Assembly: GCA_922989275.2 (NCBI GenBank)
Contig: OV277861.1
Coordinates: 50,817,623 to 50,881,622 of the forward strand
DNA length: 64,000 bases
Direction: 5' to 3'
From: Gari tellinella
Lineage: Eukaryota; Mollusca; Bivalvia; Cardiida; Psammobiidae
Under the pieces are notes generated by a model, which saw nothing but the letters and a program-made list of their open reading frames with translations, did not search any database and was not told the DNA's origin. Positions within the stretch are counted from its first letter, which is position 1; every line of letters starts with the position of its first letter. Both the position numbers and the translations under genes were made by a program. Shown here piece after piece: positions 46,201-58,200 of this stretch.

Positions 46201-49200
46201 CATTTAAATTTTAATTTATATGCCAAGCATCTTCAACCACAGCACAAGCAAATGTACAATAAAATAGTATCTTATTATGCTAATAGTATAACATCTCTAA
46301 AGCAACACTCAAATATATCTCATTGTTCACTTGCTGTATAACTTGTCCTACAGTTACAGTGGAGAATCTGTTATTCTTTCCCGATAAACGCGTTTACGCG
46401 AAAACTATTTTTTCTTTTACAAACAGTTTGGAGCCAGATCAGACGCCGGGTAACCCGGCGTCTGATCAGGCTCCAAACTGTTTGCCACCAAGATAAACAA
46501 GAATTATCAGAATTGTCCAAAATTTGTTCTTTTCTACGTTTTAGTGCTTTGCGTTTGCGTACGTTTGCGTTTAAACGGGAAAGAATAACAGATTCTCCAC
46601 TGTAGCAGTAGAGGTGTAACGATAGGTCGACCTATCGAACTATTGCAATAGTACCGGCTCCGATAGCAGTAAGTTGATAACATTTTTGAAGGTCGATACT
46701 ATTGCCGATAGTTACTACAACTATCGATAGTTACGATAGTGATACTTTACTTTTAGTGGAAAACTCTTTTGTCGGAATCAGCCAATTTGACTAATTATTT
46801 GTTTATTAAAATCAATCGAAAAACGCTTGTATTTCTCTCTTATTAGTTTACCGTAAAGCGTTCAGACGATATGATCACATGAAGGTAAAGGCCAAGACCG
46901 GGTCGAAAATTTGGAAATGAGAATCAATGACTTAGAATAATTTACCATTTAATTAATTTAGTTCGTAACTTATAAACGTCTTTTCCCCTTACATTAAATC
47001 ATTTTAGATTAGTCATAAGACTGTAAAAATTTGAATTCATTTGAATACTGGTTCTCGAAAACGAGACGCCTGCATTCCATTCGATCTTAGTGTAAACTGA
47101 AACTAGTGAAAATGGCAGACGAAGTAGAAATTGTTGACAACAAGAAAGGTAAAGCTGCAGTTTGGCAGCACTTTGGCTTCGTCAAGCAAAACAACTCAGT
47201 AGATCAGACAAAAGTTGCATGCAGAAACTGTAATATAAAACTTAGTGGAAACACATCCAATTAATTTGATCACATGAAACGTAAACACCTGTCTGTGGCA
47301 ATAGCGAACTCAATGAAAACGTCTGAAAACTTCCCTCAGAAGCTAGCTAAACAAGCCTCTGTTTATAAGAAAATAGTTATTAAAACAACTATCGTGATAG
47401 TATCGCAATAATTTATTGACTATCGCAATACTATCGGGATAGTATTTGAACTATCACAATACTATCAGGATAGTCTTTTTGACCTCGATAGTCACTCCTA
47501 GTTAGCAGTAACCTGTCTCTTAACCCTTTGAACCCTAGTCCCGCATATAGGCGTCATTTCAAACAGTGTACATGTGAATAATACACTTGTCCTGTGCAAA
47601 CAGTGAAGGCCCAGATCAGAGGGCTCCGAAAGGAGCCCTCTGATCAGGGTCTTCACTGTTTGTCAGTAATGCCAAAATTGACAAAAACAACTCTTAAAAG
47701 CCAGAAATGGACTAGACAAAAATCGAAACTGGAATTGTCCATTTAAAGTTTCAGGGAGGAAAGGGTTAATATTCCCATTCATTGTTACTAGTTGGTTGCT
47801 GAGGAGAGGTTGTACTGTATACAACAGTGTTTAGGCCTTGTGCCATTGACCCCCTAAAATCCAAAATGACTCCCCTGTTGGAAATGTAATGGGTCAATTT
47901 GGCCCATCAATTTTCAGTTCTGACCAAAACATTAATTCTAAAGAAGTATTATTTGCAGATTTGCACATAATGAAAATGATATACTAGTAACAACAACCAA
48001 AATATTAAGCCTTAAAAACCAATAATAGTCAGCTTGCAGACAAAATTTAGTCAATTTTTCAGGAAAAACTGTGGGTAAACATCAAATTCCACGACCCTTT
48101 AAAACCTATATTGACCCCCCTTTTTCAATTCTTATGGGTCATTTTGACCCACTACTTTTCAGGTCTGTCCTAAACACTGATTACAGGGCTCCAGAGAAGA
48201 AGGAGCTAACTAAACATTTCCTACATTATGTATTTTATATCAACAATAAATCATATGGTGTGAATACTATGTTTGCACTAAACCTATCGTGTGACCACTT
48301 ATTAGCATCGTCTCTTTGAGACACACACCATGGGGTTTAGCAGAGACATAAGTATTTTAGAATTGAAAATACGCCCTGTGGAGTCCTGTGTATACAATGA
48401 TTGCGCAATCTCACCTGTCTATTGGCATTTTGTCTTGCCTCCTCCTCACTGGCAGCCAGAGCTTGAGCAAGTAGCAGGTCCTCTTCTTCCTGAGTTAGTC
48501 TAGAAGACAGAAGACAATATACAGAACATGGAGCAGATTGGGAGTCTAACTTCAATATCTTGAACTCGCTTAACTCGGACTATCCGACAGTTCGACACAT
48601 GAACTGTATTATTTCACGCTCGGTTAAGTCCAACATACCCGTATTTCACAGTTAAAATGTGGCTAAGCCATGTTTAAACTGTGAAACACGGGTATGGTGG
48701 ATATAACCAAGTTCGAGATATCTAAGTTCGACTGTACTTACAACAAGAAATAAACAAGCATGACAGTCCCAAAAAGCCTTTGAGTACAAATTACCACCAT
48801 AATGGTTCTACCCTGTTTGCATAGTACAAGTGTTCTCAACACAGGTACAATATTTGTGAAGGACGAGTATACTCCCCATGAGGATTCAATGGGTTAATGC
48901 AGGCTAGGATAAATGAAATATTCTGGTTTCTTTTCAGTCAGCTTTAACTCATGACCCTATAGTATGTGTCTAGTTTTGAAGACACTTGACCACTTAACGC
49001 AAGTTGAAAGTAAAGCAGAATGCACCCTAAGACAATTTCTACTTTGCCTTCAGTCTGCTTTTAGCTACCATCTGCTATGATATAGAAAATATTGCTTATG
49101 ACATTCATGACATACTCATGACTGTTTGAATTTAAACAATTTTCTTCAGTGCAGGAATAAATATGTATCTATTAAGTAATGACTTGTGAACACTAAACAA

Positions 49201-52200
49201 GCCAAGCGTTATGTCTAAAGACCCCAAACCTCCCCAAACCACCTTTAAAAACAAGTTTTCCATATTCTAGCAGATGGTAGGTTGAAGCAGGCTGAAAGTA
49301 AAAGAGAATGTGCCTTAAGGCGCATTCTGCTTTACTTCCAACCTCTTGTAGCTGGTGAGCACTATAACGACAAAGGGTTAACTTTACTAGGATTGAATAG
49401 AATGTTCTAAATGTAAAACACTTACGATTGATTGTTGTTTGAGGTCCCTTGTTGAGATCCTGCCATCGACTGTTGTAAAGCTAGCGCTAAGGCCTGGTCA
49501 TTGGACTGAAAAATACACACACAAATTAGTGGAAATACTTTATTTGAGAATAAAATGAAAATCTTTAACCCTTTGAACCCTAGTCACGCATATTGGCGTC
49601 CTTTTCAAACAGTGCACATGTGAATAGTACACTTGTCCTGTGCAAACAGTGAAGACCCAGATCAGAGGGCTCCGAAAGGAGCCCTCTGATCAGGGTCTTC
49701 ACTGTTTGTCATAATGCCAAACATTGACAAAAACATACCTTAAAAGTCACAAATGGACTAGACTAAAATGGAAACTGGAATTGTCCATTTCAAGTTTCAG
49801 GGAGGAAAGAGTTAAACTAACCAAGCATCTGCATAAACTTTTTGTGAACCATTTACCCTGTTTCTAGAATTGAAGAGTGTTGGCCACTTAAAGCAGGTTG
49901 AAAGTAAAGCACAATGTTGCTTAACCCTAGCTCCCATAGAAGTGACTTTTAGCGTATTTAATTTATTCCTCCGCTGAAGAAAATATTTCCAGTTTATACC
50001 CTCATGAACAAATACCAGAACAAATATTTTATATAGCATAGCAGATGGTAGTTTAAAGCAGGCTGAAAGTAAAGCAGAATGCGCCTTAAGGCGCATTTTG
50101 ATTTATTTTCAACCTGCTTTTAGTGGTCACCTATTTTCAAAACTAAAAATTGGCTATTGGGTAATGGGTTATACAGGTTTTTTTTAAGTCAAGTTCTTCA
50201 TCTAGAGGTACTGTCCTTTTCACTCAGCTCTGTCACTCAATTTTTATCAAGATTTTTTTTGTTTCAAACAATATCAGCTTTGTACCTGCACGAGACAATC
50301 AGATTGTTTTTTACGAACTCACATGTAAAGTTTCAGATTTATCCAGGCTGTGAATGAAAAATGATCGTGAAAAATGTATTTTCCCCATAGTGAAATAGGC
50401 CCCAGTTGTTTACAAAATGGCTGACTTTGTGAATAGTGTGTGACGTTGTGGGACAGTCTATTTTTACAGAGGTGGAGAAGGCCTATTAAAATAAAACATA
50501 AAAATGATATTGTCAATCCGTGAATGGTAATCTAAACGTGAAATTAAGATAAAAGTAGAATTTTACATCGCTATTTTGAAGGTGTTGTTAAAAAGAATAT
50601 TAAAACACACAGCGGCCATTTGCAAACACAGCTGATCCCAAGTTTACTATAGGAAAAAACTATTTATTTAGGATATCTCCCTACTCACGGTCCCGATATT
50701 ACTTAAACTTTGCATGTGAGTTCGTAAAAAACGATCTGATCGGCTCATGTAGGTACAAAGCTGAAATTGATTAAAATAAAAAAAAAATCGAGTGACAGAG
50801 CTGAGTGAAAAGGACAGTAGTTAAATGGCTATAAATTGCTTACCAATCCTGCGTTGGCTGCTTGTAACTGAGCATTTGGAATCTGCTGCTGTCTCTGTTG
50901 GCGCTCTCTGTAATCAACAAAATAATATTCATGACTAGTGTGACATCGAAAAACTACATTTCTTAACCCATTACCCCATAAATATGCCTTTCTACGCCTT
51001 TGATATACTCATCCACTGAAGAAAGTAGCTGAAATTTATACAGTCATAAATATGTATGATAAGAAATATTTTCTATATTTTAGATGTTAGCATAAAGCAG
51101 GCTGAAAGTAAAGCAGAATGCGCCTTAGGCGCATTCTGCTTTACTTCCAACCTGCTTTAAGTGGTCACCTAATTTCAAAACTGGAAACAGGCTATGGGGT
51201 AATGGGTTACACCAGGAAGTCTCAAAAGAATGTCCTAGATTAGCTGACCATGACAGGGGCATAAAAACTGGAAATCGGACATAAACTCAGAAGACTCAAA
51301 TGACATTTTTGCATTGTATTTGGTAACACAGGTTTTTGCAGTACAGTAAACCTCGCTTATAACGAACACCTCAGGACCTCAAAAAAGTGTTTGCTATAGC
51401 GGAAGTTTGTTATAAGCGTATAGCGAACCAGTATGCTATAGGCGAGGTTAGTATAACGAACTGATCGGACTTATAACGAACACCAGACATGTACATATAC
51501 TTGTGTACATGTGTAAACCTATGTGTTTAAATTAAACATTATAAATTTGGCAAACAAGAATATTTATGTTTTAATGAAATAGTATTTCAGTAATTTGCAA
51601 GTTCATTTACCTTCAACATGACAGCTCGTGCGAAGGTTGTCTTATTTTCATTATCGGACAAAACGTTGACGACTGGTCGCCATTTGCATCTATGTCTCAG
51701 TTTCATGTCAGGCTAAAAATTCATTCACTTTCTGAAAACCCCTAACTTGCAGGTGAACGAGATACTGAAAACGAGGCTCTAACATTTCCGCATTACGGGG
51801 CAACAAATAACTAATACATGTATTACTCTTGACAAAACAATATTTTTAATCAATCAATCAACCACTTTACTTGGTGGAACAAACACAGAGATTATTTGTA
51901 GACTTATTCAACCTGTTTATCGCTTAATGTTGACTTTTTTAACAGTTTGGATCCAGACCAGACGCTGCGCAATGCAGTGTGTGGTCAGAAATTCAAACTG
52001 TTTGACACTCATATCTTAAGTCATTCCAACATAATAATTGTCTGTTAATATCGCTCACACCTACATACAAAACATGAAGACGATCGCTGACAAACATTTT
52101 ACCTGTGAGGTAATTATCGAAGAATAATTACTCGGCAACATACAGTTGAAACACTCGAAATCAACGGTACGCTATAACCGATGATATTTTAATGAAATTT

Positions 52201-55200
52201 GATGAATCAGGACCGGAAAATTGTGTAAGCTATAGCCGAGTTTTCGTTATAACCGAGTACGATATAACATAATATTTTATATAGAACAAAGAAGGGTAAG
52301 ATTCTGGGATTTTAAAACTGTTCCTTATAACCGAGTGTACGTTATAACCGAGTTCGTTATAAGTGAGGTTTACTGTATATTGTGTTTCTTTTAAGACAGT
52401 GAGAATTAAATGCCACAAAATGTATTTGCCATATCAGTTAAAATGAGTTTGACCATATGCCAATACGCACTTACAGACTTTCGCTCAAAGCGTTTGTGAT
52501 ATTCCAACACAGCAATAGTCAGTGCAAGCGCATGCGCTTTGTCACACTATCATACATTTGAATGTGCATCCGCTTAAATCAATTCAAAGACTTTCCCATA
52601 ATAGACTGCATACATCTTGTTTCTTTACTGTTCAAATTGTTTTATTGGATAACAAATCTGATATCCTGATAAGTGTGTATGGTTTTGTGTTGGCAAACAG
52701 ACGTACTCGCTTTGACAGACGAACACAGTGTATATTGTTTACTTTCTGTTTAAAAAATTTACTTGTTTACCATGAAAACTCCTATGTTTACCATAGAAAC
52801 TGTATGAAAAGCAAGGAAATTATATAAACTTTATAAGAAAATTGTCTGTTTCTTGGTAAAAATTCAATTTCACATTTACAAAAAGCCCAAACATACCCCT
52901 ATATTTGTTCTTATATCAAAGGGGAGTAATTTAGTCAAAATTGAGATATATTAATAGCAGTTGTCTTTCGTGTCAGGCGAAACTGGCGGACTGAAATTTT
53001 TTAAGCTAGTTTGTACGTGATACAGTAATGCCAATATTTTACCTTGATATTATTAACCTTTTCCTCTGCATAAGCACAATAAGATACCTCTATTCCATTC
53101 TCCTCCAATATTCATATGGATATTCACAGATGGGGTTCAATAAAGGAAGCAGCTTTACCTATTACTCCATAGCATGTTTCAAGCTTTGGAGACAGGTGAC
53201 CACTTAAAGCAGGTTTGAAGTAAAGCAGAATTCTGCTTTACTTTCAGCCTGCTTTAAGCTAAAATATACTATAGGATATAGAAAACATTACCTATACTAT
53301 ATATTCATAAACGTAGATATCAGAAATATTTTATTCAGTGGGAAACAAATTAGAGGTGTGACAAAGCATATCTATGAGGTAGTGGGATAAAGCACACATC
53401 TATTGGGAGTTTTCTGCTTTACATTCCCCTTCTAAAGCAGTCACTAGTCTTACATACAATTGGATATGGGTTATTTGCACTTTGGGCCAAATAGAAACAG
53501 GTTACTTAGTTGATTGTTATACCTGTTTAAATCCCGTCCAATACTGCTGAGCTGGGTTCTCTGTTGTGGAGTGGTATTAGCTGGTTTTGACTTTGGTTTT
53601 GGCTGTGAATTAGTTGTATTACGATTAATGGCAGCAGATCTGAAAAAAGACCAACAATACAGTATTTCATTGAGTTGGGTTTTAGAATTTATAACAAAAC
53701 TGAAAGTTCAGTGTTTTAACATTAGCTTATTTCAAAACCTTTGAAAGTAAACTGGGTATTCTTTTTTTATATTTAACCCTTTCCCCCATAGAAGCACCTT
53801 TTAGCACATTCAGTTTATTCATCCGTTGAAGAAAATAGTTCCAATTTACACAGTCATGAACATCTATCAGAAGGAATATTATCTTTATACTAGCAGGTTG
53901 TTGCTTAAAGCAGGCTGAATGTAAAGTTTTATTTTCAATCTGCTTTAAGGCCTTTCGCTACCGGAATTCGGTCTTGCGGGAGAGCGGATATGCGTCTTGA
54001 CGACACAGACTTCTTCCGAACGTGCTTATACTAGAAAATTTATATAAAGGAAATGTTGATACGATTTAGTATAATCCTTCATAACGCAGTCAGTACAGTG
54101 GTTGACTAGCAATTGAAAGGCCATAGGTTCGAGACCCATGCGATCCAAATATTTTTTTAAGTGTCCGATATATTGACTTCACAATCCATAACAAGCAGTG
54201 ATCAAGGGACATGTTATGTTTTGTCTTCGTTGATTAGAATAAGTGATGTTATATACGGTCCAATTATATTTCCACTTACATGTACGTTTTAGTTTAATGA
54301 CTTACAAGTCAATAAAATCGGTATACATGTATAAGATTTGATCGAACTATAAAGCCACACATTGAAGCTTTTCAAGATTGATATTGCCCATTATTATGTT
54401 TAAACAATATAATTAACCTTGTATGCAAGTCCATGAATAAATAATAATGCATTTTAATGACAGAATTTCAATTTTAAGGTAGGTAACTGTATTTCAACTT
54501 CTTTCCCATATTTTAATAAGAAAAACTGATATTACAACAAATCCTGACTGTAATATTTTCTAATTTTTTCTGACCAACTACTTCATCAACCATACATTTG
54601 AATAAAATGAAAAACAAAAACATTGAATGAGTCAGTATTTTGTAATTCAATTTTTTAGCATTTTGCAAAATTTAAATAGCCGATAACATTTTTCTGAACA
54701 CCTTTATTCAAAATGTTTTTAGCTTTTCTTGTAATGAATGTTGTAGGCTACTTATTGGGCGAGACTTAAAGTCATTAGCTTTATTTATTTTTGAGAAAAA
54801 TCAAATCATCAAAATTCCAGGTTTTTTCAGGAAAAGAGACCTTAAAGACAAACCACACGATAGATTTTGCCTATATTTTCACACATTGTATCTTAGGCTA
54901 TTATCATTCTTCATAAAAAGTTTCATACACATTGTATGAAAATTAAGCGCACATGCGAAGTACCTTAAGTAGTCACCTATTTTCAAAACTAGAAACAGTC
55001 TATGGGGTAAAGATTTATGAGCACATTTCGTCTTTCTAACATATCTCAAAATAAAGGACACACTCTTCTGCTAAAAATTGTAATGAACTCTTCCATTTTC
55101 CAATTTAGACTAGTCCATATATAACTTTCAGACTTGTTTTCTGCAATATATTGCATAATGACAACAGGGCAAACCCTGGTCAGAGGGCTCCTACAGAAGC

Positions 55201-58200
55201 CCTCTATTCTGGGTCTATTATAAGAGCCTATATGGCAATATCATATTCAGGGCAATCTGATTGACATTTCTATGAAGTTATTTTTTAACCTGGTCAGCTG
55301 TTTAGGAGGAGAAGTCATTTAACCCATTACCCCATAGCCACTTTTTAGTTTTAAAGAAAGATGATCACTTAAAGCAGGTTGAAAGTAAAGCATAATGTGC
55401 CCTAAGGCACATTCTGCTTTACTTACAGCCTGCTTTAAGCTATTATCTGCTAGGATATTAAAAAAATATTTCTCATGATAAATATTCATAGGTGTATAAA
55501 AGGGAACTTTTTTCAGTGGAGAAATAAAATATAGACGTAAAAAGGCACATCTATGGGGGAATGGTTTAAAAATTGTGGATGGAGGAATCTAAAAGCTCAC
55601 CTTCAGCCTTCAGCTCAGGTGAGCTAATTAGCTATCAATTTGAAGCTGTGACTCACCCTGCTTGTGACATACCCTGACCGGTTCCCTGAAAGCCCTGGCA
55701 GTCATGATCATCCTCAAACCTGTGTCGCAAACAGAAGTTTTTATGGCACCTGTCACACTTCACTGGAATCAGCTCTTTCACCTTGCAACCTTTCTTTGAA
55801 CATTTGTTACTGTAAACCTACCAGAGACAAGAAAACAATTATAAAGTTATATCCTGCTATAGTAAAACCTCTCTATAACAACCACTAAAAAGAAGGCCAA
55901 TTGATTGTATAAAAGACAGCTTTAACCCATTACCCTGTAGCCAGTTTCTAGTTTTGTAGACAGGTTATCACTTAAAGCAGGTTGAAAGTAAAGCAGAATG
56001 TGCCTTTTGGCACATTCTGCTTTACTTTCAGCCTGCTTTAAACTATCACCTGCTAGGATATAGTAAATATTTCTTATGAAACATATTCATGACTAAATAA
56101 ATGTGTACTATTTTCTACAATGAAGGAATAAATCAAAGGCATAAAATGGTGTATTTATGGGGTAATGGGTTACAGTGGAGAAAACGTTATTCTTTCCCAA
56201 TAAACGCGTTTACGCTAAAACTATTATTTGCAGTGCAAACAGTTTGGAGCCAGATCAGACGCCGGGTAACCCGGCGTCTGATCAGGCTCCAAACTGTTTG
56301 CCACCAAGATAAACATTAATTATCAGAATTGTCAAAAAGTTGTACTTTTCTACGTTTTAGTGTTTTGCGTTTGCGTACGTTTGCGTTTAAACGGGAAAGA
56401 ATAACAGATTCTCCACTGTAAGCAAAGAATGAGCTTTCTGTTTTACTTTCACCTTGCTTTTTATTAAACAGCTACCTGCCTTAAAAGTCTAATACTTAAA
56501 ACAATTTAGTAGTCATAATAGAGGGGTTTTGTTGTATTTTGACATCAATCCAAATCCCATATTGATAAACCATAGCCAAGAAATGACCTTTTACACCTTT
56601 ATCAAACAGATATCAGATATTAACCTTTCTTTTGACTATTTAGGATATAGAAAATATTACTTGTAGTACATATTAATTACTGTATAAAACGGAATTATTT
56701 TCTTTAGGGGAGGAATTAAATAAAGGCATATTTTATGGTGTAATAGGTTAACCCATTACCCCATAGCCTGTTTCTAGTTTTGAAGTCAGGTGAGTACTTA
56801 AAGCAAGTTGAAAGTAAAGCAGAATGTGCCTTCTGGCGCACTCTGCTTTACTTTCAGCCTGCTTTAAGCTATCATCTGATAGAAAATATTTATTTTGCTA
56901 CATATTCCTGACTGCATAAAAGGGAACTATTTCCTTCAGTGGAGGAACAAATTAAATCACTAAAAGGGGCTTCTATGGGGGAAAGGGTTAAGATAGTCTT
57001 ACCTTTCTCTTTTCTTTGGCTGGATCTGACTGGCAGTCACTGTCTATGTGTTGACCTACTACTGTGTCTGGATTCTGTCCCTTCTTTAAGGGTATTGGTT
57101 TGTTGCACAATGGACATACAGGAACCTGGTTATCCTGATACACAGAAATAAACATTAGAAACATTCTAAGTCACTTAAATCTTTGCATATATATCCCCCA
57201 CAGTGATTGACTTTGCAAACAGTTTGGATCCAGATGAGATGCCGCGTGATGCGGCGTCTCATCAGGATCCAAACTGTTTGACACTCTGACCATGTTTTGA
57301 AAAGAAATATAGAAAAATCTATTTTAGAACAATAGCTGATGCAGACGAAAAAAAATTACCCAGCATGCAAATTAATCCACTAAACCGCTATAAATCATGT
57401 TTCACTGAAATTCATTTCTTGACTTTTGCCTTTTTTATTTTTACATGATAATCCAACCAGAAATGGGTGTCAAAGCCACCTGACGCTCGCCTGCTTGAAA
57501 TTTAAGTCTAAAAACATCTTGTATCCAAAACAAATCAATTTTCAGTTTAGAAAGATTATTAAATGAATGATGAGTCTTAATCTAGTTATATAAAACATTA
57601 AAACAGCCCGTCCAAAAAACTTTAACCTGGTGATTTGAGGTCAAAACAACTAAGTCCAAAACATGTCAAAAATTGAAATAAATTAAAATCATTTTTAATT
57701 ACAACTTCATAGCATCAATGTTTGTTCCCAAATGAAGCTCCATACAAAATTTCAGCACCCTAGCACAAGTATTAAACCTTACCTTAAAACAACCCGTCCC
57801 AAAACTTTAACCTGGTGATTGCAGTAAAAAAGCTAAGTCCAAAACATGTAAAAAATTGACAAATATTAAAATTGTTTTTAAATTCCAACCTCATAACATC
57901 AATGTTTGATCCAGAATATAGCTTCACACAAAATTTCAGCACCCTAGCACAAGTATTTAACTTTAAAACAATCCGTCCAAAAAACTTTAACCTGGTGATT
58001 GCAGTAAAAAAGCTAAGTCCAAAACATGTTAAAAATTGACAAATACTAAAATTGTTTTTAAATTTCAACTTTATAACATCAATATTTGACCCCAAACGAA
58101 GCTTCATATAAAATTTCAGCACCCTAGCACAAGTATTAAACTTTAAAACAACGGTGAACCCGTCAAAAAAAATTTAACCTGGAAATTTGTAGTCGAAAAA

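Larger units (their letters stand above)
55859..56536. mobile_element. Family-E MITE holding a nested A and Fam-1 pair
   Basis: TAGTAAAACCTCTCTATAAC on the left and AATAGAGGGGTTTTGTTGTA on the right bracket the two inserts. The E core continues as GCAAAGAATGAGCTTTCTG after the inserts. Confidence 0.75.

Noticed and set aside
52522..52827. 101-codon plus-strand frame
   Set aside because: No motif and no splice support; it lies antisense in a ZFAND2B intron in AT-rich sequence.
54085..54155. Functional tRNA gene
   Set aside because: The B box is good, but the acceptor stem does not pair.
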